DNA of 64,000 nt, taken from the NCBI GenBank assembly GCA_017466885.1, contig JAFTTH010000002.1:186001-250000 (forward strand), read 5' to 3'. Under the pieces are notes generated by a model, which was not told where the DNA came from, did not search any database, and saw only the letters and a list, made by a program, of their open reading frames with translations. Shown here one piece after another: positions 25,486-34,510 of the stretch (the stretch's first letter is position 1; every line of letters starts with the position of its first letter). The stretch is from Oscillospiraceae bacterium (GTDB lineage: Bacteria > Bacillota > Clostridia > Oscillospirales > Ruminococcaceae). The position numbers were made by a program, and so were the translations under genes.

Positions 25486-26508
25486 ATGTCCAAACGTTTG
25501 ACAATTCGTGATATTGCAAACATGGCAGAGGTTTCTCCAACGGTTGTTTCCTTTGTAATCAACGGAAAGGATGGCGTCAACCGCCATACCCGGGAGCGGG
25601 TGCTGGAGGTTATTAAAAAAACCGGATTCACTCCCAATATTTCCTCCCGTCGGCTGACGATGAAAAAAAGCTTCAATATCGGAATCGCCTTCACCCCAGA
25701 GGTTTCCCCCTTTTCCAACCTCTTTTTCTTTGAGGTTGCCCAAGGCGTTTTAGACAAAAGTAAGGACTATGGATATAATATCGTTTTTACCGGAATGGAA
25801 AAGGTAAACAATAAGTACCACCTTCCGGATATTGTGGAAAAGGGCGATACGGATGGCATCGTCTTCCTGATGACGGTTGATAAGGCAGTGCTGGATGCTC
25901 TGGCCGAGCGGAATATCCCCGCGGTTCTGGTTGATTACCACGGCCCCACTCTCAGCGTGCCCTGTGTCAAGGTCAATTATGAGCGGGCGGCTTACGTTGC
26001 AACCCGCCACCTGATTGAGCAGGGGCATCGGGATATTGCCTTCCTTTCCCAAAACGGTGTCCCCAATTTTTACAATCAGGTATTCACCGGCTTCCGGAAG
26101 GCCCTGGAGGCCTCCGATATTATGATCCCTCTCCACTGGATCTGCTCCGCCAATGATGAAGCGCAGACCATCTCCGCCCTCAACTCCATCATCGCCGGCA
26201 AAAAGCCGCCCACAGCAATCTTCTGCTCCATCGATAACCTTGCCATTGAAGCAATGGCTTATCTAAAGACAAAAGGCTTCCGCGTGCCGGAGGATATTTC
26301 CTTCATCGGCATTGACGATATTATTATGTCCCAGTATATGGATCCGCCCCTTTCCAGCGTCCGGATTGATAAATGGGAAATGGGTGTGCAGGCGATGGAG
26401 CTGATTATGCGGATTATGGAGGGCGAAAAGCCGGATGACGTTACCATCTGCTCGGATAATTTGATTCTCCGCCGCTCTGTCACCGCACCCCCAACCCAGA
26501 ATCGGTAA
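25486..26508 (+). CDS. LacI/GalR-family transcriptional regulator
   Basis: 340 residues from the ATG at 25486, with GGAGGGG before it; an upstream extension of the frame is unconvincing. The N-terminal helix-turn-helix (LTIRDIANMAEVSPTVVSFVINGKDGVN) and hinge are followed by a periplasmic-binding-like sensor domain (NIGIAFTPEVS, GHRDIAFLSQNG, ISFIGIDDI). It is transcribed away from the GH1-led operon and faces palindromes of LacI type, so it probably represses that operon until a sugar binds. It is the only plus-strand gene in the first 34 kb. Confidence 0.92.
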   Translation: MSKRLTIRDIANMAEVSPTVVSFVINGKDGVNRHTRERVLEVIKKTGFTPNISSRRLTMKKSFNIGIAFTPEVSPFSNLFFFEVAQGVLDKSKDYGYNIVFTGMEKVNNKYHLPDIVEKGDTDGIVFLMTVDKAVLDALAERNIPAVLVDYHGPTLSVPCVKVNYERAAYVATRHLIEQGHRDIAFLSQNGVPNFYNQVFTGFRKALEASDIMIPLHWICSANDEAQTISALNSIIAGKKPPTAIFCSIDNLAIEAMAYLKTKGFRVPEDISFIGIDDIIMSQYMDPPLSSVRIDKWEMGVQAMELIMRIMEGEKPDDVTICSDNLILRRSVTAPPTQNR

Positions 26509-26560
26509 TTCCCTGAATGCAAAAAGACTTCATTAGAGCTTCTTCTCAGAAGAATGTTAA

Positions 26561-26588
26561 AAACCGACAGAATGAAATCTGTCGGTTT
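26561..26588. terminator. Bidirectional terminator between lacI and the GNAT gene
   Basis: An 11-bp stem, AAACCGACAGA (26561-26571) with TCTGTCGGTTT (26578-26588), has a six-base loop and is A-rich on one side and T-rich on the other. It serves the lacI gene from the left and the convergent GNAT gene, whose stop begins at 26589. Confidence 0.85.
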
Positions 26589-27086
26589 TTATATTACATA
26601 CTCCATTGTAAAATTGTTGTGGCTTTCAGATTCTGTTTTGTCAACAATCGAAAAACCGATATTCTTCCAAAAGGATAAACCACTTGAATTGTTGTCCTGC
26701 ACGGAAAGACGTATCCGTTTAATATTTGTATCTTTCAACGATAAAATTAGATCTTTGATTAATTCGGTACCTATATGTTTTCGCTTGTACTTATCATGAA
26801 CAAGAAAGAGACCAATCCATAGAGTGTCATTATCAGGATACCCTTCAATTACAAACAAACACGCAACAGGTTCTCCTTTATCAGCAAAACCAATGTTATG
26901 AAATTTATTCTTAGATATTCCCTCAATGGTATATTCTATCGTTTCAATACAGTCGCTTTGTGTTGCAGCACGACCTTCTGTAATCATATAATATTCATTA
27001 TTACAATAAAACACATCTTCATATTTATTCACATTATCTAATGTTATATATTCGACCTCATAACAATGATGTTTTTTCTTTCTCAT
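26589..27086 (-). CDS. GNAT-family N-acetyltransferase
   Basis: 165 residues if the ATG at 27084-27086 is used (AAGAGA seven bases upstream); further in-frame ATGs at 27104 and 27128 are possible. The acetyl-CoA motif A is visible as LFLVHDKYKRKHIGTELI, followed by the beta-bulge region IRLSVQDNNSSGLSFWKNIGF. The substrate is unknown. The gene is AT-rich with A/T-ending codons, unlike the GC-rich neighbours, and lies between a terminator and a palindrome array, so it is probably a later insertion into the glycan locus. Confidence 0.8.
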   Translation of the reverse strand: MRKKKHHCYEVEYITLDNVNKYEDVFYCNNEYYMITEGRAATQSDCIETIEYTIEGISKNKFHNIGFADKGEPVACLFVIEGYPDNDTLWIGLFLVHDKYKRKHIGTELIKDLILSLKDTNIKRIRLSVQDNNSSGLSFWKNIGFSIVDKTESESHNNFTMEYVI

Positions 27087-27199
27087 TTTTATATCTCTTT
27101 TCATCGCCAGCATCGCATTTGTAAACACAAACGCTTTATTGAGCTATGCCCAAACCCGTTTCATAATAACATAATAGATAGTAATAATCAAGTTTTATT

Positions 27200-27395
27200 C
27201 CGACTTCGTCGGAGTGATATTATTGCATTCGCAATAGTGTTATTGAAACCAAATGGTTTCAGTGTTATTTTATTCGCCTCAAACTGCCGAAGGCAATACC
27301 ACTCGGCGTTAGCCGAATATAACTGCGAAGCAACACCACTCGCCAAATGTAATGCGGCGAATAAAACTGCGAGACTTCCCTATGGGAAGTCTCGC
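27200..27395. repeat. Palindrome array 1 (short hairpins with inverted linkers)
   Basis: A series of short perfect hairpins fills most of the gap 27087-27433: CCGAC-TTC-GTCGG, TTGC-ATTC-GCAA, GAAACC-AAAT-GGTTTC, TGCC-GAA-GGCA, CGGC-GTTA-GCCG, TGC-GAA-GCA, and finally a 12-bp stem GCGAGACTTCCC (27369-27380) with its complement (27384-27395). Linkers in the left half read AGTGATATT or AGTGTTATT; in the right half they are reverse-oriented (ATACCACT, ATAACT, CACCACT). TTTTATTCGCC near 27268 pairs with GGCGAATAAAA near 27355. The whole array can fold as a large branched cruciform or RNA. No gene was found in it. Confidence 0.8.
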
Positions 27396-27433
27396 TAACG
27401 TGAAGTCTTTTTCTTTACACATTTTTCAGCAAA

Positions 27434-27751
27434 TCAATCGAGCTCAAAGACCTTCTCCATCAGAGGCTGAGCACCGGTCTCCGGATCCATCTGCATCACC
27501 ATAACATCCTTCATATACTCATTCCACCGATCCACAACATCACTTTCCGCCTGAACCTTTGCCGCGTAGGCAACACCCTTTTCGCACTCATAGTACCCGA
27601 ACAGCTCGTTCCCTACGTTCCAGATGGTATAATTGCAGATGCCTGCTTTTTTCAGCACCTCCGTCAGCTCCGGCCAGATATTATTATGCCGCCGGATATA
27701 CTCCTCCAGTTTTCCGGGCAGAACCTCTGCCTTCCATGCGTACTTTTCCAT
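27434..27751 (-). CDS. rhaM: L-rhamnose mutarotase
   Basis: 105 residues from the third of three in-frame ATGs (27749-27751), which lies seven bases after GGAGG. This places the catalytic-type histidine at residue 22 in RRHNNIWPEL, as in known L-rhamnose mutarotases, whose length is also about 104. NYTIWNVGNELFGYYEC and the C-terminal EKVFELD fit the family. The enzyme interconverts alpha and beta L-rhamnose in the cytoplasm. It follows the HAD gene by 33 bases in the same unit. It is the best clue that the locus handles rhamnose. Confidence 0.9.
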   Translation of the reverse strand: MEKYAWKAEVLPGKLEEYIRRHNNIWPELTEVLKKAGICNYTIWNVGNELFGYYECEKGVAYAAKVQAESDVVDRWNEYMKDVMVMQMDPETGAQPLMEKVFELD

Positions 27752-27784
27752 CATCATTCCTCCATTCATTGGTCGCGGGGGAGC

Positions 27785-28531
27785 CTATCCCTCCCGCTCC
27801 AAAAGCTCGGTAATATCCCCGATCACGCCGTCCGCCGCAGCCTGCAGCTGGGCAACGCCGTTTTTCATTGCATAGGAGTGAAACTCACGGATCATATCCA
27901 TATCGTTGCTGTTGTCCCCCACGGCGATCACATCCTCATACCGGCCGCCGAAGAACTCCATCACCCGGTAAAGCGCCCGGGCCTTATCCACCTCCGCCGG
28001 CACAATATCCACCGTGCCCTCGCTCAAAAGAGGCTTGAGCATCCCCGGATAATTCCGGCAGATCTGCTCCGCTACCGCCTCCCCTTCCCGGTCAGGCAGA
28101 TAGGCGCTGACCTGATGAAACCAGGCCACCTCCGGCATCTCCGTCAGGGTGCAGACTTTCACACCTTCTCCCCCTTGCGGCTCCGCCTCTGCAGACACGC
28201 AAAGATACTCCTCCCCGAAGATATAAACCCTCCGGCAACCCCAGCTCAGCAGATCTCCGGCCAGCTTTCGCGGATCCACCCGGGAAAACCGCACCTCATC
28301 GATCAAATTCCCCTTCCCGTCAGTAATGTATCCACCGTTGAAGGAGGCGAAAAAATCCCATTCCAGCCGGGGGTACAGCCGGGCAAGCTCTTTCCGGAAA
28401 TCATCCCGCCGCCCGCTGATGACTCCAAACTTATTCCCCCTTTTTCGCCAGTTCCGGATGGCGGTGAGCTTTTCCTCACCAATCCCGCCCTGGGTTAGGG
28501 TTCCGTCATAATCACTTCCGAGAATCTTCAT
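27785..28531 (-). CDS. HAD-superfamily (Cof-type, IIB) phosphatase
   Basis: 248 residues with motif I DYDGT (Asp7, Asp9), motif II ISGRR, and the C-terminal metal site GDNSNDMDM. The cap between them is of the IIB kind. Cof-type enzymes dephosphorylate sugar phosphates or cofactors. GGAGAG lies five bases before the ATG. It forms a two-gene unit with rhaM, suggesting a role in balancing sugar phosphates. Confidence 0.87.
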   Translation of the reverse strand: MKILGSDYDGTLTQGGIGEEKLTAIRNWRKRGNKFGVISGRRDDFRKELARLYPRLEWDFFASFNGGYITDGKGNLIDEVRFSRVDPRKLAGDLLSWGCRRVYIFGEEYLCVSAEAEPQGGEGVKVCTLTEMPEVAWFHQVSAYLPDREGEAVAEQICRNYPGMLKPLLSEGTVDIVPAEVDKARALYRVMEFFGGRYEDVIAVGDNSNDMDMIREFHSYAMKNGVAQLQAAADGVIGDITELLEREG

Positions 28532-28593
28532 CCGTTCTCTCCGTTCCTTCTCAAGCTCTTCCCGCGCAATGCCGCAACCGCTCCTGCAGCATT

Positions 28594-28623
28594 AGTATAG
28601 CATAAATATCGACAACAGAGCAA
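28594..28623 (-). promoter_or_regulatory. Promoter of the HAD-rhaM unit
   Basis: Minus-strand TTGCTC (28618-28623), 18-base spacer, TATACT (28594-28599) preceded by TGC, making an extended -10 (TGCTATACT). The same TATGCTATA(A/C)T form recurs before the GH127-like gene, so it may be a common local promoter type. Confidence 0.55.
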
Positions 28624-28640
28624 GACAGATCCGGATAAAA

Positions 28641-28668
28641 AAGGCCCCATTCCAATGAACGAGGCCTT
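28641..28668 (-). terminator. Terminator after the GH106-like gene
   Basis: AAGGCC (28663-28668 read on the minus strand) pairs with GGCCTT (28641-28646), followed on that strand by TTTTTT. It lies 17 bases after the stop at 28685. Confidence 0.65.
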
Positions 28669-28684
28669 CGAGGAAGATTTTTTC

Positions 28685-31600
28685 TTACCGGTTTTTCTTT
28701 GTCTGCGCCTTGAAGGTGAATCCGCGGAGCCAGCTGGAGAGGAGACTGTAATCATCCGTCCAGTTTTCTCCGGTGGTCACAAAGCTCTCCGGACTGCAGG
28801 CAGGAGCAGGCTTTACCACCTCGTGAAGAGGGCCGAACACATTCGTCCGGACGCCAACAACCGTCACGCTGATGGGGAGCCCCTTGCGGTATGCCTCTGT
28901 GACATCCGCCTCATAAGGATCCCATCCAAGCACCGTTGTTTTTCCGTCTGCCGTTACCTTTGCGCAACCGCCGGTGAAGGCCGCAGGGGTCAGCACAATG
29001 CGGTCAGCGGTGTCGGCAGCTGCACCGAGGACGGAACGGTATTCCTCCGCGGTGAGGGTCACCGTCACACTTCCCGTATAGAAGGGCAGATCGTATGCAA
29101 CAAGATTATCGCAGCCGATCATCCGGGGAGCCTGGGTGACGGTGCGTTTATGGCCATCCAGCCGGACGCCGAAATCCCCAATGAGATAAACCGCCTCAAT
29201 ATTCGAGGTGCGGCGGAAGGAAAGATCGACCGTTACCTCGTTGCGGCCCAGCTTCAGGGCATTGGCCGGAACCTTCATCTTCTTAAAGCAGTCATCCACC
29301 CAAATATCGTTGATATCCTCCGACACAAGAGCAACTCCGTTGATGCAGTAGTGATTCCGTTCCGGTCTCTCTCCCGCCAGATATACATCTCCCTCGGGGA
29401 GGGTATCGATGAAAAATTCATAGGAAAGCTGCAGCTCCCCATAAACGTTATCATCATAATGCTTGGCAAACCAGGGCTGAAGCATTTCGCCGCCCCGCCA
29501 CTCAATTCCAATGTTGGAACGAACCGCCCGGTCTGTCCGGAGAACTTCGGCCTCATCGCTCCACTGGTCTCCCTGCCAGCGCCACCGGCAGAAATCCAGA
29601 ACACAGACATTGGGCTCGTCGGTCTCGTAGGAATGTTCGCCGGTCAGCGTTTCCGCCGCAACCGTTTCATATTCCTCCAGCGGCTCCAGCGCTTCCTTCT
29701 CCCCGGCAAAGACAAAGCACCGGGTCCCGGCCGCCTCCAAATCCAGACTCAGGGAGAGCAGATCCCCCTGTCTCCGCGCCAAACGGGAGGCGTCCTTCCG
29801 GTCGCCGTTTTCAAAGCTCCACTCCTCCACTGCATATCCCTCGGGGATGCGCAAGGAAAGGGTGAGTCCCTTTTTGGCATATTCCCGGTCGGTGTTGAGC
29901 AGAACCGCCAGATAGCCATTCCCGCCAAAGTCACGGCGCACCTGCGCAAAAACCGTGTGGACGGTATTTCCCTCTTTATCCGTCACGCGGACAAACGCCC
30001 CGTCGCTCTCCCGAATAGCAGAAACCAAAGCGTTTTCATCATAGGGGATGGTGATTCCCTTCCCGGAAAGCTCTTTCGGAGCATCGGAACAGACCGCATC
30101 CACATACCGGGGCAGTTCACCCATAAAGATAACCCTTCCCCCTGCCGCCATAAACTCCTCCAGGAGCTTTAGGGTGGTGGGACGGATGGTAAGCATATTG
30201 GAAACAATCACCGTTTTGTAGCTTGCCTGACCAACGTAAAGCCGCGGCTCACCCGCCACAGTCTCCACGCGGGCCATACGGGCCATCATTTCTTCCTCGC
30301 CGTAATCAAAATCGATCTGATTTCCCGTCAGCATATGGAAGATCTCGGCATACCGCTTCTCATAGGGCGCAATATCGGGAGAGTTATTGTAAATCCAGTT
30401 GGCCCAACCGATATAAGCCTGGCACCAGACCGATTCAATGGGGTTAAGTAACAGCACATCGCAATCCGGCGCACCCTGGGAAATAACAAGACCCATCCGG
30501 GCAAAATAGTCCTCTACCTTCCCGTAATCCCGATACCAGGGAGACTGATGAAGAATGGAGGCCGGATAGTCCCGCTTCGCCTCACCCTCCATGGTGTACC
30601 AGGACAGATGCTGGCAACGGAGGTTGATCCCGAAGAGTGCCTGCCAGTCACCCACCGCTTTATGGGCCTTGAAATTGAAGTGCCAGCCGGTGCAGCCGTA
30701 AAGCTCGGAAAGCAGCCACTGTTTTCCAAGCTGGCGGGCCGCAGAAGACAACTGCTTTACAATCCAATAACAGCAGTTTCCTTCGGTCAGGCAGTCTACA
30801 CCCGGGTAACCCATATGCTCATAAAAACGCATCAGCGAGCCATTGGGAACCGTCTGATTCATCAGGCTATCCTCGTGGAGCACGTGTCCGGTCAGGATCA
30901 TACCGTGGGCATTGCACCAGTCGTTCAAGGGCTTTGCGTACCGCTCCAGGAAGAGGTTGTTGGCCAGGTCAAGGTAATGAAGCTTGACAGGGGAGACCGT
31001 CTCGCCGTTTTTGCGGTAGAATAACTCCGGCAGGATCTCGCGGCAGGAAAAGCCGTACCGGGCAGAAAACTCCTGGAAAATATCCTCCGTCCAGCAGATG
31101 GCGCAGGAGATCACTCCGTCCTCATTGCGCAGGTTGTCAAAGCAATGGCCTCTGTGGGGCTCATCTGTGAAAATACCCTTGATGCTCTTCCCCAACCGGT
31201 CCTTGCACCGCTGGGCATACTGCTCGTGGGTCAGCTCAATGAAGCGGTCAGTCGCCTTACGGCTCATAGTATCCACATAGGTTGCGCCGTTATAGTTGGA
31301 GTTGCAAGGATCCGGCACAATGGCAAAGCGCAGCGCCTTCCACTGGCCCGCCTCCTCCGGTGCCGTCTCTGAAAGCTCCTCAATGGCGGCCTTCACCGCC
31401 CGGGATGCACACTTTGCGCAGGCAATTCCGGAGGTATCCAGCTCCCGATAGGTATACAGGTTGATTCCGTCCAGCCGGGCAACGTACAATGCAATGGTCT
31501 GGTCATCCCACTCCACCTTGTCCGGGCAGGTTTCGAAAACATAGAGGGATTTCTTCCGGTACTGGGGGTCAACCGTTACCTTTCCGCCGGCAGAGCCGGA

Positions 31601-31879
31601 GGGCCACCTGTCCTCATCGTAGAGCCAGGCCTCCATTCCGTCCGCCTCGGCGGCATCAGCGACCTCATTGACCAGATCGAACCACTCGTCCCCCAGATAG
31701 TCGGTAATCAGTCCCGAACGGGAATGCATAAAATAACCGCCCATTCCCATCTCTTTCATAATGTGTGCCTGCCGCACCAACTCCTCGCCCCGAAGCTCTC
31801 CATTCCAGGACCAGAACGGCTTTCCCCGGTAAGCAACTGAGGGCATTTGAAACGATTCTGCAATCTGTTTTTTATCCAT
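28685..31879 (-). CDS. GH106-like glycoside hydrolase (rhamnosidase type)
   Basis: 1064 residues from the ATG at 31877-31879 (AAGGAGG upstream). The N-terminal barrel has features of GH106 alpha-L-rhamnosidase-like proteins: KPFWSWNGEL, GGYFMHSRSGL and YDEDRWPSG (residues 87-95). Middle and C-terminal parts are beta-rich, with galactose-binding-like segments (FFIDTLPEGDVYLAGERP). No signal peptide, so it should act in the cytoplasm on imported oligosaccharides. It is a single-gene unit with its own promoter, operator-like palindrome and terminator. With rhaM nearby, cleavage of rhamnose-containing glycosides is the most likely role; the family also contains enzymes of unknown specificity. Confidence 0.82.
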   Translation of the reverse strand: MDKKQIAESFQMPSVAYRGKPFWSWNGELRGEELVRQAHIMKEMGMGGYFMHSRSGLITDYLGDEWFDLVNEVADAAEADGMEAWLYDEDRWPSGSAGGKVTVDPQYRKKSLYVFETCPDKVEWDDQTIALYVARLDGINLYTYRELDTSGIACAKCASRAVKAAIEELSETAPEEAGQWKALRFAIVPDPCNSNYNGATYVDTMSRKATDRFIELTHEQYAQRCKDRLGKSIKGIFTDEPHRGHCFDNLRNEDGVISCAICWTEDIFQEFSARYGFSCREILPELFYRKNGETVSPVKLHYLDLANNLFLERYAKPLNDWCNAHGMILTGHVLHEDSLMNQTVPNGSLMRFYEHMGYPGVDCLTEGNCCYWIVKQLSSAARQLGKQWLLSELYGCTGWHFNFKAHKAVGDWQALFGINLRCQHLSWYTMEGEAKRDYPASILHQSPWYRDYGKVEDYFARMGLVISQGAPDCDVLLLNPIESVWCQAYIGWANWIYNNSPDIAPYEKRYAEIFHMLTGNQIDFDYGEEEMMARMARVETVAGEPRLYVGQASYKTVIVSNMLTIRPTTLKLLEEFMAAGGRVIFMGELPRYVDAVCSDAPKELSGKGITIPYDENALVSAIRESDGAFVRVTDKEGNTVHTVFAQVRRDFGGNGYLAVLLNTDREYAKKGLTLSLRIPEGYAVEEWSFENGDRKDASRLARRQGDLLSLSLDLEAAGTRCFVFAGEKEALEPLEEYETVAAETLTGEHSYETDEPNVCVLDFCRWRWQGDQWSDEAEVLRTDRAVRSNIGIEWRGGEMLQPWFAKHYDDNVYGELQLSYEFFIDTLPEGDVYLAGERPERNHYCINGVALVSEDINDIWVDDCFKKMKVPANALKLGRNEVTVDLSFRRTSNIEAVYLIGDFGVRLDGHKRTVTQAPRMIGCDNLVAYDLPFYTGSVTVTLTAEEYRSVLGAAADTADRIVLTPAAFTGGCAKVTADGKTTVLGWDPYEADVTEAYRKGLPISVTVVGVRTNVFGPLHEVVKPAPACSPESFVTTGENWTDDYSLLSSWLRGFTFKAQTKKNR

Positions 31880-31894
31880 AACCTTTTCCTCCTT

Positions 31895-31949
31895 ACGCAA
31901 AGCCGGAAATTTTGCGTTTTAGTATAACACACCCGCAACGCAGATGCAA
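31895..31949 (-). promoter_or_regulatory. Promoter and operator-like palindrome of the GH106-like gene
   Basis: Minus-strand TTGCAT (31944-31949), 17-base spacer, TATACT (31921-31926). Just downstream an inverted repeat ACGCAAA (31895-31901) and TTTGCGT (31911-31917), spaced by nine bases, overlaps the ribosome site. It differs from the AAACCGGTTT sites of the main operon, so another regulator may bind here. Confidence 0.55.
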
Positions 31950-32436
31950 GACAAAATATTTCCGCGCCGCAACACATTTTCCTGAACGAATCACGCAATA
32001 CCACCGGGACGACCATTGCTGCAGATTCCCGAAAAAGCACTTCTCCGAAGCAATCGATGCGGGGTGAACCCGGGTTTTGTCCCTTGGATCTTCCCGGCCT
32101 TTTCACTCAAAGACACCTTGTTTTTTCAGCGGCTTTCTTGTAATTATACCCCCTCTTTTTCGTTGAGTCAATTAAATTTGACTGAATCGGTAATTTTTAT
32201 TTTGATATTTTCAAAATACCCTCTCTTTATCTGCGCTTATTTTGGAATATTCGTTCATACTCATTTTCTCATTTTTGGAAAGGAATCCTGCAATTCCGCC
32301 GCCCCTTCGGATGCATCGCCTTGTTTATTTACGTTTGAATCAACAATGATATGATGTGATTCGGCACACACTCTGCGCAAAGAAAGCCTTCCGTTTTGCA
32401 TTTCCGGCTCATCGTCAAATCGGTTGGTGCAATAAA
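31950..32436. other. Intergenic stretch without a convincing gene
   Basis: Between the GH106-like promoter and the next terminator no frame shows family features or a ribosome site. A loose inverted repeat AGTCAA...TTGACT lies around 32164-32181. The bases are more AT-rich than the flanking genes. I see no RNA gene here. Confidence 0.4.
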
Positions 32437-32474
32437 AAATAGCCGATACAGAAAAATCCATATCGGCTATTTTG
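32437..32474. terminator. Terminator downstream of the GH127-like gene
   Basis: A 13-bp stem AAAATAGCCGATA (32437-32449) with TATCGGCTATTTT (32462-32474), A-rich before and T-rich at the end on both strands. It lies 84 bases beyond the stop at 32558. Confidence 0.75.
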
Positions 32475-32557
32475 CTGTCTCTCGGTGTCCAAGACGGATG
32501 AAGCGCATCGTTTCGCTTCGCTTGCTTTCGCCGCCATCCGCCCGGGCGCTGTCGGCC

Positions 32558-33856
32558 TCAAAAAAGAATCTTCTGCTTTAGGTTCTGGGAAACCTCCGCC
32601 GGGAGCTTATAATATTTGATGATGGGGCAAAGGCGACGCCCATCCACCTCAACAATATGCTCGGCATACTCCTCTGCGCCTTCTGCGACCTGGGCGTAAA
32701 GGATATCTCCATCCGCATAAACCCTTCCCTTTTTGGAAACAGCTCCATCCAGACGGGCCGCAAATAAATCCTTGTTTTCCTTCACATACCACAGCCCCTC
32801 CGCCAAACGCATCGTACAGCAGAAATACGCCTCATAAAGCTGTGCGTAAAGCAGCTCATTTTTTCCATCCAGCACAATGCTGTCCGTTCCTGCGCCGCCG
32901 TTTTCCCGCTGGGCTGTAGCCAGGCCGTTATGATATATTCTCGCCGCAAGGGTGCGGTATGTATCATCATTGGTAATTTTATAAAGCTCGCCCGCCACCA
33001 TAAAGGAGTCCACAATGGCGCAGGGCTCGGTCCAGGTTTCGGGTCTGCCCCACCAGTTCAGGTTCTGATACGTTTCGGTCATCCCGCCGTGATCGACATA
33101 CAGATCCATAATGTACTTTGCACCGTTGAGATATTTCTCCTCCCCTACCTCGCGGTACATACGAAGCATTCCCCGCGCCGCTGTCAGGGTGCAATGGGTC
33201 TGCACCTGCAGCTTCACCAGGTCGATCCCCAAATAAACGTCCATCATCTCATCCACAAGATCTTTTACCCGCGCATCCTTGGTGATGCAGTAAGCGGCAG
33301 ACACGCCATCAATGCTCATAAATGCACAGCCAACGTCACTGGAAAGAATCCAGCCATCCAGCTTGCCAATATCCGACCCGCTGACTCCCCCTGTATCCAT
33401 TTTGCTACGGTTGACCGGGTAGGAATGAAACCGATTCCGTTTTGACACAAATAAATTCTCGGTAATGTTCCGGATTGCACTCAGACAAAATTCATCCTGA
33501 TAGATTTGATAATGCTCACAAAGCCCGCGCAGAAGCCAGGAGTGACCGGACAGCTGCTGTTCCTGGATCTCCTCCTGATAAACCGGGCCGAGATACCCCT
33601 CCGCATTGAATCTGTTTTTCATTTCCTTCAGCATCAGCGGCATACACGGGATCACCCTGCCGCTCATCTTCAGATGGCTGACAAAGGCCAAAAGGGCGCG
33701 TCCCTCCTTATCTCCGTACCAGGTATACTCCATAGGAGAAAAGATATCATCAATCTGATAATAATCCCCCTCCGACAGCCGCCTAAAATTCAACTCAATG
33801 CGGGTCTCCAGCTCCTGCTCATCAATTTTTTTGCAAATCGGTACAGCTCCGTTCAT
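32558..33856 (-). CDS. Short GH127-like (beta-L-arabinofuranosidase type) enzyme
   Basis: 432 residues from the ATG at 33854-33856 (GAAGAGG seven bases upstream); an upstream extension lacks support. The sequence fits an (alpha/alpha)6-barrel of the GH127 group: QTHCTLTAARGMLRMYRE, TEPCAIVDS (Glu277, Cys279) and YFCCTMR (Cys346, Cys347). In known GH127 enzymes this Glu-x-Cys plus Cys-Cys set binds zinc, and one of the paired cysteines is the nucleophile. Typical members are about 600 residues or more; this one lacks the C-terminal beta domains. No signal peptide. Substrate may be L-arabinofuranosyl or another pentosyl or deoxyhexosyl linkage. Confidence 0.72.
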   Translation of the reverse strand: MNGAVPICKKIDEQELETRIELNFRRLSEGDYYQIDDIFSPMEYTWYGDKEGRALLAFVSHLKMSGRVIPCMPLMLKEMKNRFNAEGYLGPVYQEEIQEQQLSGHSWLLRGLCEHYQIYQDEFCLSAIRNITENLFVSKRNRFHSYPVNRSKMDTGGVSGSDIGKLDGWILSSDVGCAFMSIDGVSAAYCITKDARVKDLVDEMMDVYLGIDLVKLQVQTHCTLTAARGMLRMYREVGEEKYLNGAKYIMDLYVDHGGMTETYQNLNWWGRPETWTEPCAIVDSFMVAGELYKITNDDTYRTLAARIYHNGLATAQRENGGAGTDSIVLDGKNELLYAQLYEAYFCCTMRLAEGLWYVKENKDLFAARLDGAVSKKGRVYADGDILYAQVAEGAEEYAEHIVEVDGRRLCPIIKYYKLPAEVSQNLKQKILF

Positions 33857-33954
33857 AGAAAAACCTCTTCCCCTTTCAAGACCTGTGCGCCGCGCAAGCA
33901 TTCTCATCAAGCCTCTGGATGCGGTACAGTTTTCCACCCTATCGCCCCGCTAAT

Positions 33955-34185
33955 TATAGCATAAAAGCGGTGGAGGGGCAATAATTATTCATTATTCATC
34001 AGCAAAGCGACTTCATTTTTCATTATTCATTTGAAAATCCGTTCTCTTTTAATGAATAATGAATGATGAATATTGAAAAATGAATAATACAAACAAAAAT
34101 CCGCCCACTTACGTGAACAGATTTTTGTTTGGGTGTTTTGAACTTAATGACACAAATGAAATTGTGCCTGAAAATCGAGGATTTT
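33955..34185. repeat. Modular intergenic element E1 (promoter-like end, palindromic array, hairpin, tail)
   Basis: The left end TATAGCATAAAAGCGG (33955-33970) recurs at 36376 and 40467; read on the minus strand it contains TATGCTATAAT, a promoter-like extended -10 for the GH127-like gene. Next (33981-34088) come repeats of ATTATTCAT that switch orientation to ATGAATAAT about 34055. Then a hairpin with arms AAACAAAAATC and GATTTTTGTTT (34091-34130). The tail 34136-34185 begins TTTTGAACTTAATGACAC and recurs at 36659 and 37664. The element fills the 33857-34197 gap and ends 12 bases before the next gene's stop codon. Confidence 0.75.
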
Positions 34186-34197
34186 CTCTAATTTTAA

Positions 34198-34455
34198 CTA
34201 TTCATCAGTATTTTTGCAAATACCAAGACGAATATTGATAAGCTTACGATTGATTTCACTAATAGTTAATATAGAACCTAATTTAGTATCTTCATAAATA
34301 CATTTGCCAACATAAACTTTTGATTTTTCACCATTTTCATCAATAACCATAACATATTTACCAAAAACACTGCGGTATTTTTTTATTAAACACCCACGAT
34401 GTTCTTTATAATTCTTCTTAATATTATCAAGCTGCATTTGTTTAAAAGTTTTCAC
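34198..34455 (-). CDS. Small protein of unknown function
   Basis: 85 residues, GTG start after a GGCGGTGAT ribosome site. Basic N-terminus (KTFKQMQLDNIKKNYKEHRG), then a beta-rich segment (GKYVMVIDENGEKSKVYVGKC). I do not recognise a family. AT-rich codons. Its promoter-leader region (34460-34493) is nearly the same as that of the hydrolase gene at 38297-38965. Confidence 0.65.
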   Translation of the reverse strand: MKTFKQMQLDNIKKNYKEHRGCLIKKYRSVFGKYVMVIDENGEKSKVYVGKCIYEDTKLGSILTISEINRKLINIRLGICKNTDE

Positions 34456-34459
34456 TTTA

Positions 34460-34493
34460 TCACCGCCTCGGGTGTATTATATGCTTGTGTTAA
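34460..34493 (-). promoter_or_regulatory. Leader shared with the hydrolase gene (copy 1)
   Basis: 34 bases matching 38970-39003 at 30 positions. On the minus strand it holds AACACAAGCATATAATA (-10 TATAAT at 34476-34481) and the ribosome site GAGGCGGTGAT directly before the GTG start. Two unrelated genes thus share one promoter and translation-start cassette. Confidence 0.65.
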
Positions 34494-34510
34494 GTTAGGA
34501 CACAAAAAAA

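Noticed and set aside
27200-27395. CRISPR array or riboswitch in palindrome array 1
   Set aside because: Repeats are short linkers around changing hairpins, with no fixed repeat-spacer pattern and no match to a riboswitch class I know.
32016-32354. 112-codon plus-strand frame in the 31.9-32.5 kb gap
   Set aside because: No ribosome site, odd composition and no family features; treated as intergenic.
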